This document shows positions 35,287 to 48,130 of a stretch of 64,000 nt of DNA, in pieces. This stretch comes from Pyrocephalus nanus. Its lineage: Eukaryota > Chordata > Aves > Passeriformes > Tyrannidae. Where the stretch lies: positions 17,020,027 through 17,084,026 of the forward strand of contig CM076274.1 in assembly GCA_038380795.1 (NCBI GenBank), in the 5' to 3' direction. The notes beneath the pieces are model-generated. The model did not search any database, had not been told where the DNA came from, and saw only the letters and a list, made by a program, of their open reading frames with translations. The translations under genes were made by a program, and so were the position numbers. The number at the start of each line of letters is the position of its first letter. The stretch's first letter is position 1.

Positions 35287-38200
35287 CAGTTCCCCAGTTT
35301 AAAGCACTCAGAGGAAAAAAAAAAAAAAAAAAAGGATGAACTTGTTTTTATAATTGGGCTGGTTTTGAGTGTGTGACTAAATAAATAACTGCTGCAAACG
35401 AGAAAACAGGATCCATGCTGCATGCATGCAATTATCACTCATCCTTTTCAGCTGCATTTTCCTGTATTTTTGTCAATATCTCACTCTGTAATTCAAAAAT
35501 CATATCTTTCACTAGTAGAACCAGAACGCTTTTCAGTTATACCAGAGTTACTGGTTGGCAGAGTGTCATTGAGGTGAACAATACCCAAGAAATATCTCTC
35601 ACAACACCCTGAAGCAAAAAAAAAATCTCAGTAAGAAATGCTAGATAGCAGTAAGTAAATTATTTGCTTACAAATTATGCAATATTGCTTTTGAAGAGAA
35701 GTATTAGGTGAGTAAAACTTCTTGAGAAAAGGCACAGGAATATCCCCTTTATTTATTGAAGTTGGAATGACATCAATAAATATATTGAATATTGCCTTTG
35801 GGGACAAGTCTCTATGACTAGGTCTGACTGTTACCTAGAGAATCAGTGGGTTTATTAGCTAAAAATGCTGCATGTGGGGACACTCTGAAGCCAGCATGGT
35901 CTGCAGGGCCTCAGCATTTCTTTGCAGACACAACTTGCAGGCACTGCCAGAACCACAGCTGGGAGGTATTTGGTGTTAGTTCACGAACAAGAGCCATCTT
36001 CAGATGGTCTCTTTGGGAGAAAGTTCTCTCGTTCTTCCCTTTCAGCCTTTCTGCTTTTCTCCTTTGGTCCTTTTTCCCTTTTCCCAGCCTCAGCCCAGCA
36101 AGATTAGTCAGACACCACACTAGGCGCATTTTACGACCTCACAAAGGCACCCCAAAATCATTGAGCTCATTATTTGCCTATCCCAGGAAATCCTAAGCTA
36201 TCCCAGAGCTGCTAGAACAGCTGTGACTCTAACCACCTCCAGGATGCCACTAAAAGCCTCATGTTTAAGCCTCTCTGACCTCTGAGGAAATCCCCTTTGG
36301 CCTCCTCGGTTCGGTTGGGTGGTTCAAACTACAACCACCATCAGATGTGCAAGAATAGCCAAATGGTTTGGGATCAAAGAGCCCCAAAAAGCTGTTCATA
36401 GCATTAGTAGTTAGTGCTGAGAAGCTGAGTGATAGTGCCCACATATTTATAGTTTAATGAAGAAAAAGATCTTCTCAGCAACCGGAGCTGGCAGGAGCTT
36501 CGCAGAACATGTGAAGTTCCACTGATGGAGATGGGTCGCATATAGATGAAGTAAGTGATAAAGCAAATAGCTGCAAAATGTGTGTGAGGGCCCCACACAC
36601 CCACATCTGAAATATCACCCTGCAAATGAAGTAGTTCATAATCTCCCTTAGTGCTCAGGGAAGTCAAAATGCCTGGAAAAGTGATTTATTTTAAACCACA
36701 ACAACCAAAGGAGCTCTCAAAGAAGGGAAAGCGTTCATGGTTTCAAGCAACTCTGCTCCAGTGTTTGTGCTATTTACAGGACCCTGTGTGTGCACAGTGA
36801 AAAATTAAATAATTTCCAAAGTCACTTTGCATGGCACCATGTGTAAGCCAGAGCAGTTCAGATGCCTTAACACGATCTGCTCTTCAGTGCTCTGCTTTAC
36901 CTTTTGTCTCTTACTATTTTGACAGGCTGGTACATGATTGTCACCCTTAATCTCAGAGTCCATTCCATTCCTACCTCCTCAGTTCTATTTGCCCTACTAC
37001 TCAGGTTCTTTCACCAGCACATTGACAATTACACACCCACTTTTAACAACTCCCAAGACAAAGAACTTCTGAGCTACAGGTGGGGAGAGTATTGCAAGAG
37101 AGATTGCAAAAACATGTTGTGCCCTACATGGGCCTAGATCAGGTCAGCAGATCAGCTCACCAGGTGTACAACCCTGAAGCAGTCAAATGACACTTTCTTA
37201 GGCAGCTTCCCAGTAAAGCTGCTGTTTATTAATCAAATCCTGCCTGTGTTACTTTGATGTTTGGGTAAAATTGCATTCTGTGACTTCCACAATTGGAGAA
37301 AGGAAGATTCTTTAATTGTACAACATAAAAACAAAAACAGGAAGGATGGAATTCTCTAGCCTTGGCCATAAGCCAAAATTCAACTGGATTAGGCCTTGAG
37401 ACAGCTCAGCTAATCACACCCTGCTCACAGTAAGGAGATGTCCCAGAGACTCCCAGAGGTCCTGTCCGATGTAAACTACTCCATGAGTGTTTAAGATTCT
37501 GAGAGCTTGGCCTTTATTGATTCTGTGTTAAAATCCAAGTATGCCATAAACTCACATGGGATAGTTTCCCACTCCACATGGCAAAGCAGAGCTTTCCATC
37601 ACCAGCATTCAGTGCCTTCCCCTCCTCCGTGCAAAGCCAGCTCCTGTGCCAGCCCATGCAGTCTGATTACACTACCTGCTTCCTACCCTGGAGCTCAGGA
37701 GCCTGAAAGGTGAGATGACCAAGTATCCCAAGTTTATGAATCATCAGAGCCTAGAGTGAAGTGCCTGGCAGCCGCAATTTCCCACCAACTCCATCGGAAA
37801 AAAAAAATATTACATCACTTCAAAATTTTTTTCCGAAGTTGTAAAATGAGAAAACATTATTGACAGTGAGCAACAACAAAAAATCCTCCTCCAGGGCTAA
37901 AGCAACCAGCTCACAGTCCTTGCTCTCTGTGCTTGCCTTTCTGTACCTTTCTGCTGGCTGAACACCACAGTGTCTCCCTCAAACTGCCTGTTCCTGCTCT
38001 GGCCTTCCAAAGACGACAGATAAAATTAATGCATCATGTACAAAATATTAAATGTACAATCACCTCATTAGGTTCCTCGCTAATACTTTTTTTTCCATAA
38101 GCATGGTGTAAAACCAAATGATGATCTGGCAAAGCTGACAAGTGGAGACCTTCTGTGACAACACCTCCCCTTCCTAGTCTTGGCTCTACAAACTCCTCCT

Positions 38201-38440
38201 TGGAACCCTTCCCAGGTGCCCTGAGGCCACAGCAGCCTAACACCCTCAGCCCACTGGGACTGAGCACTGGCAGTTGAGTTTGGCCTGCAGTAAGATGAAA
38301 AGAGAGTTAAAGTTGCACTTAAAAACCAGCAACATTTACCAGAGGCTAAGGGCTCACATACCGTTAGCACAGCTCAGGTGATCTGTAAAACTAATCATGA
38401 ACCTGAAACTTCATCTATTTATATTGCAGTGATGACACCC
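35287..38440. other. Non-coding DNA; no gene seen
   Basis: A run of 19 A lies at 35315-35333 just after the hairpin, and a self-complementary TGCATGCATGCA is near 35419-35430. The 116-residue frame at 35846-36196 has no domain. AT-rich repeat-free DNA near 35600-35800 could be a further element. Confidence 0.5.
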
Positions 38441-38780
38441 ATCTGTCCAAAATCCCCTGGAATCAATGAAAACTCTCTCTGCATTCAGTGCCTTATGTTT
38501 CCTGCTACAGCCACATTATTTACTTTGATTGATGATCACTTTGTGTACTATTAGCTGAGCAAGCAAAGAGTGATGCTGAGCATCTGAAATCAGACCAGGG
38601 AGATATTAAAGCCTGTAGCACAATCAAATAGCCTTGCAGCTCCCTGCCCTCTCCTTTCCAGCTCCTTTTTAACCACCTAGGAACTACAGGATATATTGCC
38701 TAAGAACTGTCCAAAAGATCCCATCTCACTATTCAAATAATAATATTTAGAGCTCTACTGGGTTGCTGTGAATAGCCTTC
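38441..38780. other. Candidate conserved non-coding element with a PBX-HOX-like site
   Basis: Contains TGATTGATGA at 38526-38535, which fits the PBX-HOX heterodimer consensus TGATNNATNR. No microsatellites and no coding-like frame. The call is an inference from the motif and the texture. Confidence 0.35.
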
Positions 38781-39562
38781 CCTAGCTTTTGATTTTTTCC
38801 TCTCAAGACTACAAAGCTTGCAGCACTGGAGAAGTTAACCAAAATGAACATTTAGTTTACTGAACAGCACACCACAGATAAATCATCATCTGCTGCTTGG
38901 AAAGTCTCAAATGAAAATGATGGGCTAAATGTTCCCACAGTACCAAGAAGAAATGGCCTAAAAATGAAGGGAAAAAAAAGGAGAAAAAAAGTAGGATATT
39001 GTAGCACTACCTACATATATCTAGTTTAGTCACAGATATAAGGGTTTGGTGTGATAATTCATGGAATCTTAAGGTTTAGGGCCCAATAGTCCTTGAAGTA
39101 GTGTGGCTGAGAGTCTTAAACAGCTGAAGAAAAGTGAAGATTAAGTGAGCTTGTCTTCCTCTCAGTTTATTTCAATATAATATGCAATGATTATTCCCTT
39201 CCTCTTCCCCCAATATAAAAACTATCAGAAAGCATCATGCCGCAAAAGAGTTTTCATCAGAAGGTTTGTCAGCAAAAAAATTAAGAAAATTCCTTCCCCA
39301 AATCAGTAGGTCACATAAATGCAATGGATATTTATGCTAGATTGATCAGCAACTGGAGAGTATTTTCTGGAGAAAAAATAACCATGTAATGAAAGCTTTG
39401 TCTTTAGTCAGAACCAAGATTGGACTTGCAACTTTCCTTGGCCAGTCTGAGCTATTCCCTTCCCCACACATATTAGATGACTTTGCCCAGTGAAGTTTTC
39501 TCATGGCTTGGAGTTTTAGGCAAGTTCCCCAACTATTTCTCACTAAAGCATTCACAGATATA

Positions 39563-39616
39563 AGAGGTTAACTGAGAGGTTAACCTCTCTCAGGAAAGAG
39601 AGTCAGGAAAGAGAGG
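39563..39616. repeat. Small cluster of direct and inverted AGAGGTTAAC motifs
   Basis: AGAGGTTAAC occurs twice in tandem at 39564-39584. The second copy lies inside the perfect 16-base palindrome GAGAGGTTAACCTCTC (39574-39589). GTCAGGAAAGAGAG-type units then repeat twice to 39616. Likely a local slippage product. Confidence 0.8.
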
Positions 39617-41217
39617 TCAACTTCCTTTCCCTGCTACCAAGGGAAAGAGAAGTGTGTTAGAGTTCAAGTTTTTCCAGCCTCTGCCAAGGAAATCTGCCAA
39701 AACCTTGCTGCAGGTATTACCTTGCTGGCTCCTGGTATCACCAGCACATGAAATGCTGAGGAAAACCAAAGCCACGAAACAAACCCCAACACTACACAGG
39801 CAACAACACAGAAATCACTCAGGACCATTTTCCACTCTCAACAATTTGCTGCAGTTTCAGGAGCCTGAAAGGTCGGGGTCACAAGCAGGGGCTTTCCAAA
39901 GCCACATTTGAGAGGGAAACACGGAGGCTGCAGCTTTGATTTATGGCTGCTTTGAATCAGTTTTAAAAGTGTCTCTGCAAAAAAAAACAAACAAAAAAAA
40001 AAAACCAACAATTTTGTATTTCAGAGATGGATCTCAGCTTTTAAGATATCAGGATGATTTGTGAAGGACTACCACAACGCAGAGCCTACAGAAATGTACT
40101 TTGTTCAGAACTGCTAAAGTTGGCTCACAGTTTGGGCAAAAATAACCCTATTTAAAAAACTGTCAGAATATATGGATCAGAAATCTTTCAGTTTTTAGAA
40201 ACCTAACATTTTGTTAAGGTGAAGAACTCTCAATGTTCTATTTTAAGCTTCTAGAAAAGCAAGCTCTGGAATTCTTAATAAATATCACCCTTTGATTCAC
40301 AAGGAAAGTATTCTCCTTTTATCCCCCTGTAATTCACAAAGAGGAAGGCATTTAGAATATTTTCTTCCAAAATAGCATTCCCTTGGTTATCTAGATCAGA
40401 GGTCTGCCTACAGAAGTGATAATGAAACTGCAGAACTATTTCAGTACAAGCTCAGCTCCAATAAATCACATGGCTACTTTAAATAGATGTTATGCATCAA
40501 ACTAAAGTTCTCAATCATGTTTTAGAATAACACCATATTCCTAGAATATTTTATCCACTAGTTATATGTTAAACTTGCAGTTTAAATCAATTTATGAAAA
40601 AAAAAACCCATAGCAAGACTCCATTATTCTTGTACAAAGCAAAGAGGAGAAGGAGTTCCTAGAAAGCAATATGTTGATAATAAAGATAAGAATGGGGGAA
40701 ATTTTGCTTATTTGTTTTGAGTTTGGGGTTTATCTTTTTGGCTTTTACATCTCTTGAGTGCCCTTACACATAGAATATTCCAGGAGCTGTTTCCATCCTG
40801 GGGTGAAACTCTGGCCCCAGGGAAGGGGATGGGTGCTGGTGCCTCCAGTTCTTCACTTTGCAAACACAAGCAGTTCTAAAGGGGCGATGTTGCTCGTGCT
40901 CCTTCTTTTCCAAGAACATACCACATAAAATTCTAGAGAAAAGAAGCAAATCCTCATGCAAATTTTAACAATTGCCTTTAAACCACATTCGAAAACCAAC
41001 TGTCTCAAAGATTAGAGTGGCAGAGCAGTCCAAGCCATGGAAGTCTGATCAGGAGTCAGGTGTGAACAGGGCAGGGCTAAGCACCCACCATTTCCAAATA
41101 CAAAAATAGAAAACACAAAGCCAAAAAAGCCTTCATTGAAAAGAAAAAGAGGGTGTTCTCAGTGAGCTTCACAAATCATCATTCATCAGAGAGGTGATAT
41201 TCACATCCAGAGCTCAC

Positions 41218-41234
41218 GGGGGGGGGGGGGTGGG
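41218..41234 (+). repeat. G13 run plus TGGG, quadruplex-prone
   Basis: Thirteen consecutive G followed by T and three G. The sequence can supply four G-triplets with short loops. Exact run length is subject to sequencing error. Confidence 0.85.
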
Positions 41235-41399
41235 ATTGCTTTGTTTTGAGAATTGTCATTTTTCTTTTGGCAGCGGTCAGACCACACAGGCCTTGAAGCT
41301 TTCGATGCCTCTGTTTGACATAAAGGCTTCAGTACTGCCTGCTGCCTTCCTTTCTGCAAAAATCTTATGAGATCTGCTGTCGCCTTTTCTCCACCTCTT

Positions 41400-41960
41400 T
41401 TACACCACATACATTCCTAGTCTGCGTATGGCTCTCCAAAGTTGCTGTAAATGTGCTAAAAATAGTAACTTAAGGCACGTGGATGGCTTTTAAAAATAAT
41501 TTATTCAAAGCTAAACACCAGAGAAAATCTAAGGTCAGGTAGGTTTAAGTCGTAATTAGCAATGGATATTTTGTTACTGACTTTAGCTTTTTTTTCTGCT
41601 TGCAAAAAATATGTAGGAGTAAAAAGGCGTCAAATTCAGCATTACTTATTAATTTCTTTGTGAAATATTTGATAGGATGGTATTTTCAAACCTTAGGTGA
41701 AAATATGCAGCACACAAACTTTTAGGCGTGCATTCTTCTCATGCAATACCAATCAGCAAAATAAAGCACCCCTTCCCAACTATAATTAAATACATATGCT
41801 GAATTCCCATTCACAAAATACTGAAAAGTAAGCTGGTTTTACATAAATGTTCCTGCTACAAAAACACATACCCCTAGGCAGCAAATTATTTTAAAATAGG
41901 CTTTCATTTAATATTCCAAACCAAATGGCAGTACTTTAGACATGTATTGTCTATACACAC
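41400..41960. other. Candidate conserved non-coding element
   Basis: AT-rich, repeat-poor block with many TTAAT/TAATT cores, no frame over 60 codons and no recognisable transposon. A 9-base match to the miR-124 5' end at 41471 was rejected because no hairpin surrounds it. Confidence 0.3.
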
Positions 41961-43460
41961 ATCAAAAGCCTGTGCTTGCCGAGTGCTTGAGAGCAATAAG
42001 GAGTTTCCAAAACAGACAGATTATAATTACCAGGCTGCTGATTTGCTTAATCCAGTAAAAGTCAGTGGGAAAAGACACTGTTCAGCTTCCAGGGGTTCCC
42101 CCTGGAGAACAAGGACAGTTCAGTTTTGCTCCGTTTCTGGAGGATTGTGCTGACAGCTCTGGCAGGGCTCCCCCTCTGCCTCCAGATGGGGAAACACAGG
42201 CATCCCTTTCCCGTGGCTCCTGGACAGCCAGCAGCCAAGGAATTCCTGCTCCAGCTGTGTGTGAACTGGAGAGCCCAGAATTTAACCAGGCCATCGTGTC
42301 TGTGGGTGGGATTCATAAGACCAAATGCAGAGGCCTTTTAAATTGATCAGGGAAGAGATGGGTGGGCAAGAACCACCCCTGGCTCCCTGTGGCATCAGAC
42401 AACTTGTACTCGACACATCCACTCCTCCCTCTGCTGACATCCCCTAAACTGTCAGTCAAAATCACTGGAACCAACTTATTTAAGGAGCTCTCTGGATTGG
42501 GGTTTCTTAAACAAGCAATTCCAAATCATAGAAGCTTTTAAAAAACATGGTTCAATCTGATTCAAACCAAAACCCAAGTGAAAGAAAGAAATCAGGCAGG
42601 GGAATGAAAGAACCCTCTCCCCCCAAAAAAAAAATGAAACCCAAACAAAAAAAAACCACAACCCCCAAACCTGCTATTTGGCCTACTTTTTGCTTATGCT
42701 TAAATTTAGTATCTAAGAAATTCACACTCGACGTAGATTTAAATGATGCCAGTAATTTTAAAGAGTTTTTTTTTTTTTTGCATAAGCAGTAACGTTCAGC
42801 TGTTTGAAAGGCACTTGGAGCTCAAAATGCATTTACTGGATTCTGTTCACTCTGTGTTTATTTAGCTTTGTCCACAGCACTGGGCCTCTCCCCAAAATCA
42901 GAGCACATGGATGGTCAGAAACGCTATTCCTGTTCTGTGTCACCACACCATGAGCTACCTCAGCAGGACCACACATTCCCTGGATGTGAGTTGTCACTTC
43001 TGAGCTGACAGGGAAATGACCCTCGTGATGTTTTATGGCTACATGAAAGCAAACATTTTGAGCACATAAAACCACAATTGTCTTTCTCTCCAAGTGAGCA
43101 CTCGAAGCAAATGAATTGCATGGATTCTGGCTGAGAGCTCTGCTGATCTTCACTTACACAGGCAAAACTAAAACCATGACATCATCGTGTACTTATTGTA
43201 CATGTGGAAAAGTTAACTCTGAAAACTTGTCTTCAAGCCTGTAAATAGCCCTATAATTACCATACTTGTGACCGGGTTTCAGATAAAGTCATCAGTGCAT
43301 TTTTGCCCTCTGACGCAACAGAATGCAATTCCTTCTCCCAATACATCAACTTGTTTTTGCTATGTCCATTGTCACTGGGCTGGTGCAGAAGCCCCTGAAC
43401 ACCAGCTCAGAGAAACTCTCTAGAATATATATATTTTGTCTCCAAGGGAGAAGGGAATAG

Positions 43461-43480
43461 AAAAAAAAAAAAAAAAAAAA
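43461..43480. repeat. Mononucleotide A run (20)
   Basis: Uninterrupted run of A. Confidence 0.9.
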
Positions 43481-44341
43481 TAGAAAATAAACCTCCCCCC
43501 ACCTTTTGCCAAGCAGTAGCTGAATCAGAATTCCAGGCCTTCCTTATTTTCTGTTGTGCTCCAAAGTATTCCAGCTTGCCCAGAGCATTTCTGACTCCCT
43601 GTGCTACAGTGCTGTGACATGGATGGCATGTCTGGACCTAAGCACAGAAGGCTTCCTGCTGCAGACTCCCCATCCTACAGAATAAAACACTTCCACTTCC
43701 TAAATCCAGACATCTGGGTTTTTGTGCTGCACATCCAAGAACTAGAAAATTCTTTACTGGTGCTTCACGATCACACCTCTGCTATTATAAACGTTCTAAT
43801 TTGATGTGATCTCACATTACTTTGGACTTTGTTCTGCTCTGACTTGCTTCGATGGATTGAGAAGGGTGTCTGCTAAAGCATCAATACATTTATCTGCTTT
43901 TATGCAAACAAAACCAGCAAACTTGCTTTTTGATGCACTGGAATTAAATTCAACGTGATCATAAGAATATGTTAACATAGTAAAATCTCTGATGAATAAT
44001 TCAGGTTCTAAGGAGTGAAACACTGAAGGAGACATTTTCAGATGACTGTGTTGACAGGCTCTGATGTCCAATATGTTCAGTGCAATAGAGAATGAGCTGG
44101 AAAGCCCATGAATGTAATTTTTCTAGTTCATTTACTTTTCAATAATAATAAAGGGCATCATGTATTCATTTTCAACTCCACACTGGAGAGACTGGAACAC
44201 TTATACTAGAAATGAAAAGTGCATCACAATGACGTCAATACCCAGATGCAGGAATGAGTCAGTCGTGAGCTTCTAACTGAGATAGCAGTGAGAGGAGCCA
44301 AGGAAAAATATCCCAGTTATGACCACAATATTTACAATAAG

Positions 44342-44374
44342 AAGTCACATGTGAGTTAATGCTACATGTGACTT
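44342..44374. repeat. Perfect 11-bp inverted repeat (hairpin)
   Basis: AAGTCACATGT (44342-44352) pairs perfectly with ACATGTGACTT (44364-44374) around an 11-base loop. Each arm contains CACATG, an E-box-type core. No larger transposon structure was recognised around it. Confidence 0.9.
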
Positions 44375-45780
44375 TTCTCCTCTGCTGGCAGGTTCAGGTT
44401 GCTATGAGATTTGCTTTTTCTAATGCCTTTATGTGCGTGCTAGACACTGGCCAGGCTGTCCATCCACCTGCAAACACCAGTTATCTGACTCTTGTGTTTG
44501 TTTGCACTCGGCCTTTTACCCCTCCCAGGCTAAGATTTCATAAAGTCAAAGCAAATTTGCCTGGATCTCAAATATTTTAAGTGTTGGCCCACTGATTCTG
44601 ATTTTGCAAACAGAGACCAAGGTGAATGAATCACAAACATGAGCAGCAAAGCATTCAAGTTAAGCTTCTTCGTGCCAAACAAACCACTGAAAGAGATCTT
44701 GTCTTCTCCAAGATGCTCAATAGTCAAGCTCAAGAAATCATAGTTATCATTTTAAATAATTTATAATTTGTGTAATCACATACAGCTCTGCTGAGCACAA
44801 TTAACCTCCACTGCTATATGTCTCAGAGGGAAAAAAATCTTTTCACTATTGTGATTCTAATTAGTAAACAGCAGATTTCTCTAACTGCTGGGGAAACAAA
44901 GCTCACCTGTCACAGTAACAACCCTGCAGGTCGGCAGCACGAGGGAAAACAGGCACAGACCTGCAACAGAACCACCTTTTCACTAAGTGGACACATCACA
45001 CATCCCTTTATCACCTGCCTCAGAGTTCTTCCTTGGGTGGGGATATCTCACAAGCTGCCAAAAGCTCAGACCTGCCAACTCCCTTGTCTTCCCTGAGCTT
45101 CCTGGCCTTTCTCTGCAGTAACAAGCAAAGGAGAGCAGAGCTGTAAATCGAGGTGTGCATTGCCCAGCTGCCCCAAGCACCCATGGGCAGCTGCTCAGGC
45201 AACATAAACCTGTCCTCTGTGATCCAGGAAGAGATGTCCCCTGGGCTGTCCAGGACTCGAGGACCATCAGGCACATTCATGGGATGGTGTTACCCATCCT
45301 AGCAAGTAACCCTTTTGTGAAGGAGAAAACCAAGCTCCTTGCCCCTTCTCAGCACTGTGAACTTCTCCTGGTCGATCCACACTCATTCTGGTAACTTCTG
45401 ACACACATGAGCTTCTTTCTATTTACAAACTCTCAGGCTGAGCCAAAGCTGGCTGGTAACATGGCAGCTGGTTTGCAAAGTTTCAGCTCTCCTTTGGCTC
45501 AAAGTCAAATGTATACAGAAAGTAAGTCACAAATCCCAAAGCTGAAGCACAGACCGATGGTTTCTAGATTCATGCAAGATGAAAGCCCCTGGAGACTGGA
45601 TTTGCAAAGGCATTTTGCCAATCAGTGCAAGTGAAGGGGTTAGCTATTGGCACCTGAAAGCCCTGGAGGAATGTGAAGGGCTGGCTTGGCCACCCTCCAC
45701 TTCAGTGTCCCACAAGAAACCTTTTCAGACTGAGCCTCTCACACAGAGAGTTGTCCTTCCAACACTGCAAAACTAAACTG

Positions 45781-46130
45781 CATCAGGGCTGTAGTATAAC
45801 ACTAACTAATTTAATGCTTTGACCGTAAAACCATGACTCTGACAAAGACATAAGAGTTAAAATTACCTTTCCTATGGTTTCAACAGGAGCTTATTATCTA
45901 TATGTCAGATGCAATCAATAACAGCACCTCTTGGTATATCCCAGTGTACATGATTTATTTGCATTAGTGTTCCGTAATTACAGCTAATATAAAGTGAATA
46001 ATTAAATTCACATTTTGGCACCAGTTCATCACAGGTAACCAATCTATTCACAACTTCCACCCTGTTTGCTCTTTAACACATTTTTAAAAGCGGTCTAATG
46101 ATCCTTAAATAAGCCAGTGAAGCATGGTCC
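45781..46130. other. Candidate conserved non-coding element
   Basis: Repeat-free AT-rich block with an octamer-like TTATTTGCATTAG, CGTAATTACAGC and GAATAATTAAATTC cores. It ends where a TG microsatellite begins. No coding-like frame. Confidence 0.35.
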
Positions 46131-47630
46131 TTCATGAAGATTTGTGTGTGTGTGTGTAAATATATACATATAAACACATACACACCCCTATACACTCACA
46201 CAGAGAACTGACCAACGATTTCTGCCTGTCCATTAAAATGCTTTAGAGGCTCAAAAAAAACTCACGTCAGGTGAAATGATTGAATATTTGACAAATGACA
46301 GAAAATAAGCCCGTTTCTACTTCCTTTCAGCTCGTGTCATTTATTCTATTGGATTACAGTTATTAGAGGCTGGGGGAGGAAAGTGGGCAGGAGAAGGGGG
46401 GTTAGGTTTAGTTGCTCAGTCGACAGTATAACTTACTCACTTTGGCACGTACTGCAATGCCTATTTTTACCCAGCCCATCGCTCCACTCTCCCCAAGATG
46501 TGCCTTCACCCACACACCACTTGTGCACTGTACAAGTCACACTCCTTATGTAATGGCAGCATTTTGGATCAGACACACAGGCCTGTGCCAGAGCATGTAA
46601 AAGGGGGAGCAGGCTTGCAGAAAGGAGCCAGCTGGAGGTTGGGACACGGGGCAAGAGGTGGTTTTGAAGGTCCCCAACAAAAGCAAAAAGGAAAAACATG
46701 GCTGATACAACCTCGAGAGCACAAATCAAAACCAGACAGTATTTATGGCATGAGAATCTCTTTCACAGCATTCAAAATGGCCGGTGGAGTTTTTCAACCT
46801 TATTATTTTTCTTTTAAGGCCCTCTCTGTGCAAATACCATACCATGCTATTAGTAATATACTGCTATAATTCTGTGCTTTGGAACCACTAATTTTTGCTC
46901 CCTACACATTAAGTTTCAAATTAAAGGGAATCTCTCCTTTTTCCTAAGATTTCGTAGCTATAATTGTAAAGCATGTATTTCAAACTTCAGTCAGTCACAT
47001 GTCTTGCTCCCTCACATCATTTAAAAAGGATCAATTTGGAAGAGAAATGAAAAATGCTTTTTAGTCAGTTTTTTCGCAAAACTATAAGCTGTTATTGCTC
47101 ATGTAAAAATTCTATTAGGAAGTCAAAACTAACTTAATCACTTCACATTGTAAAACTGTGTTCTTGAGTATGTGTATATATTTCATATAACCACTCAACA
47201 TTTTTTTTTTTCTTGTGCATTGGTTAAAAAAACACAGATACATCTCTATTTCAAAATTTTCATCAATTGCGTTCCGAGATCTTTTGAGTTCATACCCAAA
47301 GCACAAAAAATTATCTCTATTTGCCTTTGTGCATTATTGGTTTAAGAAACAGAAGGGAAAAAACCAACCCTGTATGTCACTGTAGAAAAATGCAGAAATA
47401 TATTAACCACAAATCTTAGAATGAAGAGACTGATGGAAATGAAAAAACTGAGGACCCCTGAGGCTGCAGGATGACTGTTATCCCATTCCTCCAGGAATCA
47501 CACTGTGACCTGTTCCCTTGCTCTGCTGCCTGCTCAGCAGCTCCACACCAACTCACTGACTTCTCTGCTCAAGTCCATGGCATGACTTCTGAAGGATTTA
47601 TGTAGAGCAGATGAGATGCAAGATCATGTT
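46131..47630. other. Non-coding DNA with a TG/TA/CA tract; no gene seen
   Basis: An alternating purine-pyrimidine tract lies at 46143-46190 and a G-rich patch at 46372-46402. The 123-residue plus and 98-residue minus frames at 46433-46869 overlap on opposite strands and have no domains. Confidence 0.5.
46143..46190. repeat. (TG)8 followed by TA- and CA-rich alternating tract
   Basis: Eight TG units followed by TATATACATATA and then ACACATACACACC. Nearly the whole 48 bases alternate purine and pyrimidine. Confidence 0.85.
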
Positions 47631-48130
47631 GCCCACAATTCCTTTGCAAATTACTGCCAACCAGATTCAGCACTGAATGCATCTCAGAGAAAGGTCAGTT
47701 AAACATGCTAAAATATCATTATTAAACAATATAATAACTTAGATGACAAGCACAACAGACAGCTTTCAAGATTCCCCGCAAGGAAACCAGCAGGCTTTGC
47801 TGTGCTATCTAGGGAAACAAATACATACAAATCACTAATAATAGTAAAGCAGAGTCATTGACTAATTCATAAGATGTAGTGGCTTTTCTTCCTACAGAGA
47901 TTAAAATTATACAACCAAAATAAGATAGTAACAGGCTAATTCCATCATCATCATTATTATTAGCCTGTAGTTTATGTAAATGTTAACTAGGGTTGTCAAG
48001 GCAGTTCGATTATAAAGCATATGCAGCAGACAGATTGGTTCAGTTTAGCATCTGAATTTACATTTTAGCTAAAGAGAACAGTTTAAATATGAATTTCATT
48101 TGAATTAAAATATACAAAAGGATTTTCACA
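47631..48130. other. Candidate conserved non-coding element containing an inverted repeat
   Basis: Long AT-rich repeat-free block. At 47931-47940 ACAGGCTAAT pairs perfectly with ATTAGCCTGT at 47959-47968 across an 18-base loop; both arms hold a TAAT homeodomain core, so the structure is also a symmetrical pair of binding sites. CpG-containing GGCAGTTCGATTATAAAG follows near 48000. No coding frame. Conservation is inferred. Confidence 0.4.

Larger units (their letters stand above)
38781..41399. other. Non-coding DNA with palindromic and G-rich spots; no gene seen
   Basis: Includes a palindrome/tandem cluster at 39563-39616, an A-rich tract at 39979-40004 and a run of 13 G at 41218-41230. Frames are short and unsupported. 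Confidence 0.5.
41961..45780. other. Non-coding DNA; no gene seen
   Basis: GC-richer overlapping frames on both strands at 42062-42346 have no domains. Low-complexity C/A tracts lie at 42613-42670 and a run of 20 A at 43461-43480. A hairpin is annotated at 44342-44374. Frames near 44980-45400 are mutually overlapping and unsupported. Confidence 0.5.

Noticed and set aside
39050..39115. Possible CR1 3' end (ATGGAATCTTAAGG)
   Set aside because: Only a dozen bases resemble CR1 and the expected ggttggaa and ggtcat words do not follow.
41471..41490. Match to the first nine bases of miR-124 (TAAGGCACG)
   Set aside because: The rest of the mature sequence diverges and no complementary arm lies upstream or downstream, so no precursor hairpin can form.
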